DNA of 64,000 nucleotides from Paratinospora sagittata (Eukaryota > Streptophyta > Magnoliopsida > Ranunculales > Menispermaceae): the NCBI GenBank assembly GCA_035771175.1, contig CM069612.1, positions 24,224,987-24,288,986 on the forward strand, written 5' to 3'. A program made the translations under genes and the position numbers. This document shows, in pieces, positions 1-11,900 of this stretch (its first letter is position 1; each line of letters opens with the position of its first letter). The notes beneath the pieces were generated by a model that was not told the DNA's origin, did not search any database, and saw only the letters and a list, made by a program, of their open reading frames with translations.

Positions 1-713
1 TCCCAATTACCTAACAAGGAGAAAGAGGGAGGGGACAAGAGGCAGTACAACTTATTGAGAAACAAAGAAAAAGAAAACAGGATAAAGAATATAGTAAGTA
101 CATATAAAAGCAAACTGAATAAATCAAACTCTTAAGAGGAGTGAAAACTGGAAAATGTAAAATTTGGAGAAAAAAAGGGTTTAGAGAGTTAATGATACCA
201 ATAAGGGGATCTCTTCCTTGATTGCTTTTTAACCACTAAACATTTGATTAAAATCTTCTAGTTCCTACCATAGTTACAGTTACAGACATCATCATCATGT
301 CCTGATTCATCTATTAGAATAAAGCACAACTTCAATGGATGCACATATAGGCCCTCTAGGATCCCCTTGTCAGCCTAATATATATACAGCCCATTAGGGG
401 ATTTGGCCAATGCTCTCTCCCGAACTCTAGCTTTCAGAAACATCCTCCTCCCCTAAGGAAAAACCATGCTGAAATTTGGAAGTAACCATATCTAATTCAG
501 AGATTATTTGAATATCTCTAATTCAGAGATGATTTGGTACTAACTGATTCCGTCTGTTTTTGGTACTAGCTGACTGAAGTAACCATATCTAATTCAGAGA
601 TGATTTGAACATCTGACTTTAAAACATTAATAGAATCTCCAATAAAGAACTCAGGCACCGGAGAAAAATTAGGAACCAGAGAATGATGATAAATCATTAG
701 CAAGAATCGTTAC
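1..713. other. Intron sequence of the truncated ccdA gene
   Basis: No exon is recognisable here. The last ccdA exon seen ends at 714 with a good minus-strand donor (GAG|GTAACG), so this stretch should be part of an intron of at least 714 bases. A short phrase around 'taaccatatctaattcagag' occurs near 483 and again near 578, a small local direct duplication. No transposon ends were found. Confidence 0.6.
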
Positions 714-3450
714 CTCAGCTTTACTTTTCCCAGAGCCAAATGCTCCTGAATGGTCAATAAATGAGGACCAAGAAAAATTGGCAATTAGAAAATATACAGC
801 ATAAGATAAATTAGAACAGGCTGACCATCAAGTAATGCTTACCAATGTAACCAAGAGTCAATGGTAAAACACTTAATGTACAAGGAGATAAACTTGTAAC
901 AAGTCCTGCCCCAAAAATAACTGCTAAGCTGAGAAAAATCCATCAAAGTACATATCGAAATTGTTAGTTACCAGCACTTCCAGCAATAGAAATAAATCAA
1001 GATTCACATAGGGTTGAACCTAGTAAAACTCAAAGCTGACAATTGATCCTGAACAGCTTCATTAGCCTGCTGCCCAGCTGAATATAAGAAACCTCCAAAC
1101 CAATCACCAAGGCTTAAATCTGCCAAACTGGTAACAGACGCTGCTCCCTCCTGACTAGAAGAAAAATAGGAACAGCTCCTGAGACATTCAGTAATGAAAA
1201 CTAGCATGCATGATAGATTAGTGGTATGCTTTGCTAAATATAGGCCAATCACGCAAAGTATGAATAATTAAGTACAAGTGAGTGGGCAACGGGGCATAAC
1301 AAACCGGGAGAGACGACTAAAACCTACCAAATGAAATGCTCATGATATCAATAGGCTCAACCTTAGCCTGGTCATGGAAAGATAGCTCATGAAGTACATT
1401 ACATGGAACACAAAAGATCACACATGATAAAAAACTAGTCATTTTTTTCATTCTGGACACCATGTATGCCCATAATATAGAAGATATAAACGCGTGTAGG
1501 TTTTTTTTTTTTTTTTTCTCTTTTCATTAGGAATTTAGGACTAAAACTTTTACTTGACAGAATACTGGCTGATATAAAACAATGGAAAATATATATAACA
1601 AACATTATTAAAACTACTTGAGGAAGAAAATGCGCTTACCATTATACTTTTTATTGGCAGGGCCTTTGCTGTATCAGTTGCAACCAAATCCACCACTGCA
1701 ACCATCGGAATCAGAAGGCTTATAGCTAACAGCTCGTATTCGAGCATCTATATGGACACAACAAATAACTAGAAGACAAAAAAGAAATATGGATCTTCTA
1801 CAACAATCAATTGCCCTATGAAAACACCAAAATACTGTAGCAGTTCAAAGAAAGGCCAATTCCAGAAGCCAACACCAGGAGCACTACTGGTGCTCCTGTT
1901 TGTTTATTCTCCAAAAAAAAAAAAAACAGCAGAGGAAAGTAATCCCCAAGAATTCCAAAGAACTATCACATGGCTCACACCCCTTTTAGAAAAAAAAAAC
2001 CACCATTTGAAAGCTTGGGAAGCTGCATCAGGGGGAAATTAAAAACCTTGAGGCTTAAAAAAAAAATAGTCCCAATGACACAAGGGAAATATTGCACATT
2101 TTGGGAGTAAGTTCTTTCTACAACTGGTATTTAGCATAAATGTCTTCTTAATATACTTGGCACTAATTATTGTTCTTCAGTAATTTAATATTTCTTCCTT
2201 ACCTAACAATTATGTTTCCATGCGTACTAATTTGCTACTTCAACTTTGGTGGCAGCTTTCGATTAATTTAATTGTTCTACACTTTTACAGTTATTTTGCT
2301 CAAGAGACTAAAAGCTAGAAAGTTGGAAGTTAAACTTTCAAAAGGAAACTATGCATTAGTGAACGCACAAACACAAAGAAGTATTATCACGGAAGTTTTC
2401 TTTAACAAGAACTATTGTGGAAAGGAAAAAATGAAAAATGAAAGTAAAAGAAGAAAAGGAGGTAGATATTTGATACCTGGAATGAGACTAACCAAAGCAT
2501 TGACATGAAAATTGCCACTTTTATTGAGCTTAGACGTCGTAGTTATATCTCTTCTAACATCCACATCCATGGAAGACGTCTTGAGCATCTTGATAGCTGC
2601 TTTTGATATTCCAGTACAAGTACAAACAAAGAACCTATTTGCATTAGGTTGCAAGAAGAACCATACATCTATATGAATTATATGAACTTGCATACACTCA
2701 GATAAAGATATCAAAAGTCAGTAGCATCATGATAAAGAAAGTTCAGACTCCATAAATCATACAATATAAATTTCTTTCGTAGGCTAGAAGTAACTTAAGC
2801 ACAATAATACAGTATCTACTGATCCAAAAGAAAACACAAAACAACAATCTAAGAAGCCACTCTTGATCCTCAACCTATAACTTCCAGCAACCTAATGGTT
2901 TCAAGTAAATTCAAGAACAATAGAAGTAATAAAGCATATTATTTAGAAGAATGATACTCTTTGATCCAAAAAATGTTCCAAACCAACTTGAGGATGGTGT
3001 GACGGTTAAGAACCCGCATAAAAAAGTAGGGAGTTTTAAATTTGAATCATCCCAAGAGGACAACTCCTATATATAGAGTTGCCAATATTGGGGATAGGGA
3101 GATTTTCACACATCTTAATGGACTAGATGGGTGCATCAAGAGGCCCAAATACCCTCAAATTATAATTGAAAAAAAAAAAAAAATTACCTAGGACTTGGGG
3201 TACCAGCCTATTCAATTCGACATGTCCAATGTATATTTTTCTCTTTTTGATCAAAGCCTAGTTGGCATGCGAGTCTGTTCCCCGTGTTGTTCACCAAATT
3301 AGAATTCAAGTCTCCAGGAAGGCCACAAGGTTAATTTCTTAAGAATTCTCAAGGCTTATTGTGGATGTTCTGCCTCTAACTAGCCTGAGTAAACAAATTA
3401 GTTTGTGCCGTGTGCAAGTTGACATGTGACCCTCCTCATTGTTTGAACCA

Positions 3451-3483
<33 letters not shown>

Positions 3484-4214
3484 GAGAGAGAGAGAGAGAA
3501 TAGAAGAAGATTTCATGTCCTAATAGGGATCAAAATACTAATACTTCTTCTCATCCAATTAACCTATTTAGAACACTAGACAATGAAGTTCGGCCATAAG
3601 AGAAAACAAACAAAAAATCAGGGAAAAGAAAATCGATCCAAACAGTACAACACTATGACTTTGAACCACTCAGTAACTTGCTTGATTGGATAAGACAATT
3701 CAAAAGCCACTGTGTGAACAACAAAGATGCAATCCAACAAGCATTCTCCTATATTTTCTACTCATTAGATTTCATGCAATAACCAGGAGTAACCACTCTG
3801 ACAATCACAACAAAACCAAAAAGCCCATGAAGTGAGTGCATTTACTCCCACATCCTCGTTCAAATCCGTCAATCTCAAACAGAACCATTTCCATTCAATA
3901 ACCAAAGTCTTTGCCCTAGTTCACCCAATTTCCCAACAAATTAACAGTGAAACAACCAAAACAATAGGTTTTTGCTTATATTGCTTTCAAGAAATTATAG
4001 ATACAAAATTAAGAATCACAAGAAGCTCAAAATCGTAACAGAGAGAGAGCGAGAGAGAGAGAAGTGAGAGAAGAAAGCGAGAGAGAGAGAAGTGAGAGAA
4101 GAAAGCTAGAACCTCACCATAGCTAAACCTGTGATGATGATTATGCTTGTAGCTTGAAGTACTTGTGCGTGGATTGAGATTGAGAGCACCAACACCGCTC
4201 ACAACCGAACACAT
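714..4214 (-). CDS. CCDA: Chloroplast cytochrome c biogenesis protein CcdA, 5' part
   Basis: Thylakoid CcdA is a multi-span membrane protein that passes reducing equivalents from the stroma to the lumen for cytochrome f/c6 haem attachment. Six coding exons join in phase: 4214-4118, 2596-2477, 1725-1640, 1150-1020, 928-843 and 745-714, giving 184 codons. The start ATG at 4214 opens a Ser/Thr/Asn/His-rich N-terminus (about residues 1-70) that suits a transit peptide. Exons 4-6 carry the family signature: the stretch with [20 protein letters not shown], then [11 protein letters not shown]. Cys161 in SLSPC is the first cysteine of the conserved catalytic pair; the second should lie in the missing half. 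About 160-170 C-terminal residues are expected beyond the left edge. The acceptors chosen for exons 2 and 3 are set by phase and are the least certain; exons 4-6 are firm. Confidence 0.9.
2990..3183 (+). mobile_element. SINE-like element in ccdA intron 1
   Basis: A stretch of about 190 bases begins with a degenerate tRNA-like A-box phrase (gatggtgtgacggttaag), has a weak B-box-like phrase about 40 bases later (aatttgaatca) and ends in a run of about 15 A (3168-3183). This layout is that of a tRNA-derived SINE. I could not find a clear target-site duplication, so the boundaries are approximate and the call is an inference. Confidence 0.45.
3451..3499. repeat. (GA)n microsatellite
   Basis: About 49 bases of nearly pure AG dinucleotide, interrupted once by GG, in intron 1 of the ccdA gene. 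On the gene's own strand it reads (CT)n. Confidence 0.95.
4038..4106. repeat. Duplicated GA-rich tract beside ccdA exon 1
   Basis: A unit of about 34 bases (gagagagagaagtgagag followed by aagaaagc) occurs twice in tandem, within 12 bases of the exon 1 donor at 4117. In the transcript it gives a strongly CT-rich start of intron 1. CT/GA tracts near plant transcription starts are often regulatory, but nothing here proves that role. Confidence 0.8.
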
Positions 4215-5206
4215 CTCTGTTCAAATTTTAGTTCCCAGAAATCTCAAACAAGAGCGTTCGTGAGATTGAATCGAAGCACACAAACCTTCCGTTTCTCTAA
4301 AATTCTCCACTGCGGAACAGTAATAATTTATGCAATATTCGTTTGTACTTTAATGAATCGTTTGTCTGAAAAATCAACAGCTTCGTGACGTGGTAGAATA
4401 TCAATCTTCGGATGGAACACTTTTTTGTCGTGAGATTCTTATGGTGGATTTAAGATCCACGAAAGGTAGTTTACCGTTTAAGCAAGTCTTGGCCTTTCTA
4501 AATCGAAAATTATAACTCTATTAATCCTTTTTTTTGTATTAATTATAAAAAATGCATAATTCAAGGGTAAATTATATTCATTTAGATAAATTATAATTTT
4601 TGATAATTATCTAACACATTCTCGCAAGTTTGGAAAATTAGCACAAATCACATTTACTAAAAATAATAATATTAATATTTAAAATTACACAATTTATAAA
4701 TAGAATTATCAATCACAACAGTTCTTTTATCCATTCTCATTATCCAAAGCTACTTTATCAAATTCTCCACGTATGCATACTTTCTGATGTTGGTTAATGA
4801 CATTAATATGTAAACGGTTATTAAAAAAGCTGAAATGAGAACTTGAGAACTTTGTACGTATACATAAACAATCCACAGAGACTAGGCTAGAGAAAATGCA
4901 TCATTTTTCCCCCTTGAGAACAGCCAGATCATCATTCAGTAAAACATAAGGCTTTCCCCAACAACCCATCCTGTGTATTTCAGAGGATGATAATTACATT
5001 GATGATTACCATAAAAAGCAAAAAAAAAAAAAAAAAGCATTTTTACCTACATGAACTCCTACCTCTTTTCTTTATATACAAAGATATGCCGTCGGCTTAC
5101 ATGGCAGGCTAGGGGCCTCGCAGGGAAAGGCATGCAGTGTCCGCTGTCTCACAGTGATGCCTTTGTGATGTACAATGCTATAGAACTGCACGAATGAGGT
5201 CCACGG
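4215..5206. other. Intergenic region: ccdA promoter side and VAL 3' flank
   Basis: The VAL and ccdA genes are in tandem on the minus strand with about 1 kb between the VAL stop codon (5207) and the ccdA ATG (4214). The stretch 4500-4760 is very AT-rich, and a run of A lies at about 5020-5036. The ccdA 5' UTR and promoter and the VAL 3' UTR should lie here. No open frame of note and no recognisable element was found. Confidence 0.6.
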
Positions 5207-5988
5207 CTATCCTGTAGCTGACGTAGAAGCTGATACAGACATGGATAGAGCTACAGGGCGATCCAATTCCACTTCCACTTTATCCCCGTCACGAGGAAGC
5301 ACAGTTTCATGGTTGTTTTCTCCAGGCACAGCTCCACTTAACTCTACCTTGTCAACCTTCAAGTCTCTATCACCGGCGGGAGTTGCGAGCCGCTGCTGCT
5401 TGAGATAGAGGTCAGTGGCATCTCGCAGCAGCCTCATCATGTTGCCTGGATCTGCCACCGGAGATGGCTCATCTTCTCGCTCCGGCTGGATGTTCAGGTC
5501 TATCTGGCCTTTAAAAGGTGAGAGTTGTTTCTTCCTGTTGTAATCATCTTCGGCTGTGGTCCCATTGGCCTCTATTTTCGGTATCATGTTGCTGCTTGTA
5601 TTACTGCTAATTGTTAGATCATCCTCTGGCTCCAGCTTTTCAGGCTGCTGCTGATGATGATGATGTTTTTTCTGAGAGTTCTCAGCATCCTTTTCCGGCT
5701 GCCTCTTCCCACGCCGCTCCATGAGGGTTCGAAACCGGCGCTTCACAGTTAAACAGACATTGCAAGTGCATGTCTCCCTGTGCTTGGGGCCCTTGCCACT
5801 TGGAGGTTGGATGCATACAATGCATGTACACCCAGGGCGATGGCGAGGGTGCCTGGTGGTGGGCTGTGCTGAAGAAGTTGAAACCTTACTTTCTCCCATG
5901 ATTGCAAGATCAGCAAGTGTGTCGAGGCCATCTGATGGTTCAACTTCAACAGAATCCTTTCGGGCAGACTTCATTTTCTTGGAAGCAT
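5207..5988 (-). other. VAL3: VAL last exon: Cys-rich motif and EAR repression motif
   Basis: This 260-codon exon codes for the C-terminus. It holds the VAL-specific zinc-like motif [14 protein letters not shown], followed by a second [13 protein letters not shown] cluster (residues about 696-725), then a basic KRRF/RRGKR stretch, a His/Gln run, and IDLNIQPE (from 809), which matches the DLNxxP/LxLxL EAR class of corepressor-binding motifs. After it comes a conserved MMRLL...YLKQQ helix-like segment. The acceptor at 5989 is fixed by phase 1. Confidence 0.92.
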
Positions 5989-8900
5989 CTATGAGGTAAC
6001 AATCAGAGAAAGCCGTGAATTGGTATTCTGCTATTTTCGATGATTTCATACTCAAATTACTTTATTCTGTACAGGAAGAATCCTGCCATAAAAGTTAATA
6101 GCATACCAGATATGGAATAGACATTCCACAAAATGGAATGGTTGAGTCAAACAAGAAAAAAGTCTAAAGTCATGGTTAAGTTTACATACCAGCATTACTA
6201 GATGAGAGCAGATTTTCAACTTGTTCTGTCGTTATTTCTTGGTCTGATGAGCATGAAGACCTTGTTGCATAAAGAACACCAAATAAATAAATAGAGCCAA
6301 AAACTTGTACTTGAGGAACTGTTTGAGTCAATGATGTCAACAAAAAGCACAAAGCCACAAACATTTTCAGATTTATTCCTATAATGTATACATTCCACAA
6401 CATGAAAACGGAAAAGAGGAAATTCCATCTGGACCATATAAATATAGCAAGTAGTGTGGACCATTTAATCACTTCACGCAGCCAAGTAGTGATAGAAACT
6501 TGATAAAGAGAGCACGAGAAGAAGTAGAAACTAACAAATTTCATGGGGAACTTAATGGACAAGGGATAAATATTAAATACATCAATTGATTAAAACTCAA
6601 ACTTCTCCAATGCATGCTAGTAGTATTTAAGATTTATTCAATTTCTTACATTTAAGAATCCAGAAGATTTCCTACTATATTCCTGTAAGCCAACTTTATT
6701 GATATACTGAATTGCACTTAGAACCAATAAACCACCAGGCACAAAGATATGCTAGGTTTATCCTCCAAGTCACTTAAAGTTAGCTTTCCAGAACCATCTT
6801 TTCATACAAAGAAAAGATAGAAAAAACCCTCAGGAAAAGGACCTTCATTCCAGACCCTTTTACTGCATCAACAATACCATACCAATGTTTTTGACAAAAA
6901 AAGACTTCACCTGAAGGTGACCTGCTTTTACTCTCCTGAAACATCTAGGTTACCAAAACCAACTGTAAAAGAAAAAAGGGAGACACACACACACACACAC
7001 ACACACACGAGCACACACATAGAGAGAGGGAGAGAGAGAAGGAGAGAGAGACAGACAGAAGCTGGACACGGATAAAGCAAAACAGAGAGCACAAATAGCA
7101 TTCTCATAACAGAGGTCCTACAGAAACTATCGCCGGTTGGTGGTGTCCAATGATAAAGAAGGAAACCACAGCATAATGGAGAAATGGTGCTCCCCTTTTT
7201 TTGGCTAGAAGCAAATGTCCCTCATAAATGCTGCCACAGTGCCACTTCATAACCACCCCTATCCATCATCGCCACCAGCATTATACTAACATGATTTAGG
7301 CATTGGCTCAACAGCCAGGTATCAGCAATCATCAACAACTCCAATATCAGGGAAAAGGCTAGGAAATATCAATGAACAGGAAAAGAAGGCTAATAAAATG
7401 AAAATATATATAGAAGAACTAGCACACCGCTTACCACAATTTTGGTGTACAACTATATTGGAAGTGGTTACACAAGTAGCAATACCACCTTTCCCAATTA
7501 ACATTCTTCAGACAAATGTCAAAGGGGAATAAGAACTGTAATAAAGTTAAGGCCCTCACGATGTGCATCAAATCTATGTCTATACTTAAACAACATCACA
7601 ATGTATTGGCAGCCTAATTGATATCATTCTTTACATTATGTATGTAAATAATAGCTGAAGACGATCTTCTAGCAAAAAATTACAAAAAGGAAAGTCATTA
7701 AGAACAGCAACATCACTGTTTTGAATATCATTAACGCCAAATTAATGAATTTGGAAAATGTCAGTAGAAATATAGCCACTAATTAATATCAGTTTATGAA
7801 GAAGAAAAAAAAGAAGATAATAATTGAAAATCATCAAACAGAACTTTCCAAGAGCTTTACAAAGGACACATTTAACCAGGATGGCAGGACTGGAATACCA
7901 CAAAGTTATAAGCATTCAAGAAATTAAAAAGAAATGAAAAAATTCTTTAAAGTATAGGAGGTACCAACATGTTCTCATCTTTTTTAAATGCCTTGTGTAA
8001 CTAACAATTAAACAATTACTAGTGCTTGCATGGTTTCTTCACTTTATCTATGAATAAAAATAAGGTTTCTTCCTTACATGTTCTCATCTGCTTCAAATGC
8101 CTTGAGTAACTAACGTTAGTGTAATCAGAGAAATTGATCGAAATAAGGGGTTCTTAACACCCCCATCAAAGATAATTTTAAAAGTAGGATAACCAATAAA
8201 ACAATTGTTTAAAATGATTCTACGTTTATCCAGAATATCAACAAGGAGAGTACGCAATAGTAGTTGTTCCAGGATTGACCAAAAACAGAGGTGCAACAGC
8301 ATCAGGCATTGGAAGTGGAGAAGATGAGATGATTTTTTTACAGTAGAAAGTCAGGCAGTTGTTGCAATTCCTCACTTCATATGAAGATAAATTCAGCAAA
8401 TAGAAAATGAAGTGTTCCAAGCAAGGCAAAGATGAGCAGTAGCAGCATCCAAAGATGCATTAGAGGAGGAGAAGACATTGTGGATAACAGGATGAGATCT
8501 TTTTTTAAAACAAGAAAGTTTGACACCACTCTCACCTCTTTGGATCCCACTTGTTATCAGAACAAATCCATCTAGAAGGAAGAAGTGCATCAACAGGCAG
8601 TTTGCGCCACTTGGAACAGTCTTCACACTGAACCCACTGAACCTTCTCACTAACACATGAAACAAACATCAAAATTCTCAGTAAATACATATGCTTGGTA
8701 AATCTGTGTGAAGAGAGTACAAACAAAACTGAAGACAAGCACCAGGTAGCAAAATAATTTTGTTCATTAGAAAAAGAAAAAATAGGTCTGCCTGCTTGTT
8801 ACAATGTTTGCAATTAGAGAAATATGACATGAACCAACAAAAGAGAGTTGAATTCTGACAATGATAAGCAAGCAAGTGATCAATGTCAATGTAATATTCA

Positions 8901-11900
8901 GCAAACAAGACTACCAAGAAAATCTTAATGCTTCAACACTAATCACTTACGATGTGAGTTGGAACAACGATGAACAAAAAGTTGGGTTTGAAGGATCCCC
9001 CATTATGTAACGCCAATTTCACCTGGTCTAACCTAAGATTTGTTCCTATCTATTGTCACCTAGACCGATTTCTTTTCTCAGGTGGCCAGGAAAAGATATT
9101 CCCATATCATAAACAAGAAGCTTTGGCTAGGTTAACGTCAAATCACAAGCCTATCTTGCTTGACACGAGGGAGGCAAAATGGGGACCATTGCCATTCAAG
9201 TTTGAGAATACATGGCTCACACATAGGGACTTCTCGAGCAATTCAAAACTACAGTGGCAGTCGATCACGGGGCATGGTAGGGAGGACCACAGTTTCATGG
9301 TTAAGCTAAAGAAGTTGAAAGATTTAGTAAAATCATGGGATAGGGAGGTTTTTGGTTCCATTCTTCAGAAGAAGAAGGAGATTTGAGGTCAAAATTGGTA
9401 GTCTAGACAAGATGGAGGAAGAGGCAGGGTGGTCAGAAGAACTAGACTCCTTTAGAAAACTCTACAAAGTTGACTTGGCAGAGCTATGCATGAGAGAAGA
9501 TAGGGCGACCCTTCAAAGAGCCAAAATTAGATGGCTAAAGGAGGGGGATGCGAACTCTAGATATTTCCATAGCTCCTAAATAGTCATCGGAATAAGGCCA
9601 CCATTGTTAGGGTCGAGAGGGAGGATGAAAACTTGATTGATTCAAAAGAAGGGGTGGTAGACGAGATCATCACCTATTTTAAGAATGTGCACTCATCACA
9701 GGGGAACAGTGTATAGGGGATCGATGGCCCTGATTGGGAGGTCATTACCCCAGAGAACAGAGAAATGCTTGAACAACCTTTTGAGGAGGAGGAAGTACGG
9801 GCTGCAGTTTTCAGTTGTGATGGAAACAAAGCATCGGGACCGAATGGGTTTTCTATGGCATCCTTTCAACAACCATGGGATGTGGTAAAAGACAACATCA
9901 CGAGTCTTCGGGGAGTCTTATCAGAATGGGGTGATTAACATTCAGACAGACGAAACATACATTTGTCTGATTCTGAAGAAGACGCAATCATGGTGCCTAA
10001 AGGATTTTCGACCCATTAGTTTGGTCACAAGCCTGTATAAGATTATCTCTAAGACCTTATCATTGAGACTTAGAGCGGTTCTCCACAAAACAGTTGAGAA
10101 CACTCAATCAGATTTTGTTCAGGGGCGTCAGATTTTGGACGCAGTGTTCATAGCCAACGAAGCATTGGAGGATTACCGAGTACAACGGAAAGAGGGATGG
10201 TTTTCAAAATTGATTTTGCTAAAGCCTATGATTCAGTGGAATGTGGATTCTTAGAGTTTGTCATGCACATGAAAGGCTTTGGGAAGAGATGGGTCCGCTG
10301 GATGATGGAATGTGTTAGCTCCGTTACTTATTCAGTGGTGATCAACGGCAAACCAAAGGGGAAAGTTCGCAGCTGAGAGAGGGCTCAGACAAGTAGACCC
10401 ATTGTCTCCGTTTCTATTCACATTAGTGACTAACTGCTTGGGGAGACTAATGACAAGGGCAAGACAATCATCTTTGATAAATGGGTTCTCAGTAGGAAAA
10501 GAGAAGGTGGAGATCTCACACTTGCAGTTTACTGACGACATGTTCTTTTTGAGACGAGAGAAAGAAAATATTTTGAATGTTATTCATTTACTCAATTGCA
10601 TTAGCACAATGTCCGGATTGAAAGTCAACAAGGCTAAGTGTCAACTAGTAGGCATTAACATGGAGTTCGGGATGATTCTAAGGATGGCTAACAAGGTGGG
10701 TTGTTCGGTGGTGGTGTGGCCGATGAGGTATCTTGGTCTCCCTTTGGGAAGAAATCCTCTATCTTCGGGTTTTTGGGAACCGGTTCTCTCAAAAATCTCT
10801 AAGAGGTTGGATGGATGGAAACGCACCTTCCTTTCCAAAGGTGAGCGACTGCCACTTATTCGCACGGTGCTGTCAGCGATGCCCTCCTATTACTTATCTA
10901 TCTTCAAAATCCAAAGGGGAGTGGCCAAACAAATGGAAAAGAAATTCAAATCCTTCTTCTGGAGTGGGAAAGCAGGTGCCAAGTTTGTTAGTTTGATAAG
11001 TTGGAATGAAGTTCAGAAACCAATGGAAAAAACGGGCCTCAGTGTTGGCAACATAAGTTTGAGGAATGCAGCATTGTGTGGTAAATGACTTTGAAGATAT
11101 TTCAAGGAACATAATTTTTTGTGGGCTCAAGTGGTCAGAAGCAAATATGGCATAATTTCCCCACATGATCAACTTGGAGGCTCGGGTAGAGCTAGAAGAA
11201 CAACTTTTAGGAGCCCATGGAAATTCATATCCTCACTTGCCCCACAATTCTTCATGCAAGTGAGTCTCAAGATCAGAGACAACCACATCTTTCGTTTTTG
11301 GGAAGACAAATGGTTGGGGAACTCCACATTGGCAAAATCGTTTCCTCACCTCTATTGACTTTCATCCTCTCATAATCAGCCAATTACTTCCTTCATTGTC
11401 ATAACCCCTTCCTTACCACCTACTCCATCATGGAATTCTCATTTTGCTAGGGCCTTAAGATCTATGGAACAAAGTGAGATTGCCTCTCTCTTGGACAGAC
11501 TTGAGACATTGAGTTAGTCCAACAACCCGAACAATCTATTTTGGCGACCTAATTCATCCGGTCTATTTTCATCACTTCAGGTAAATCCTTTTTTGACACT
11601 CTTAGTGATTCTCCTTCTTTTCCTATTTTTTGCTTTCAAAAATATATTTGACATGTACAAGTTCCATCTAAGATTAGGATATTTGGTTGGTTACTAGCCC
11701 ACAAGAAAATTAATCTACAGAGACGCGCACCCAATTATTGCTTGTCTCCACACTGTTGCCTTTATTGTCTGCATGATGGCGAATATTTGGAACACATTTT
11801 CTTTTCTTGTAGATATGCCAAAAGAATATGGCACAAGTGGTTTATCTTTTCGGGTAATAGGTACATAGAGCTCCCCAAAATATCATTGAAGAATTATCAT

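Noticed and set aside
6182..6562. Long minus-strand frame of 126 codons
   Set aside because: Only its last part (6260-6190) is VAL exon 13; the rest is intron read through in the same frame.
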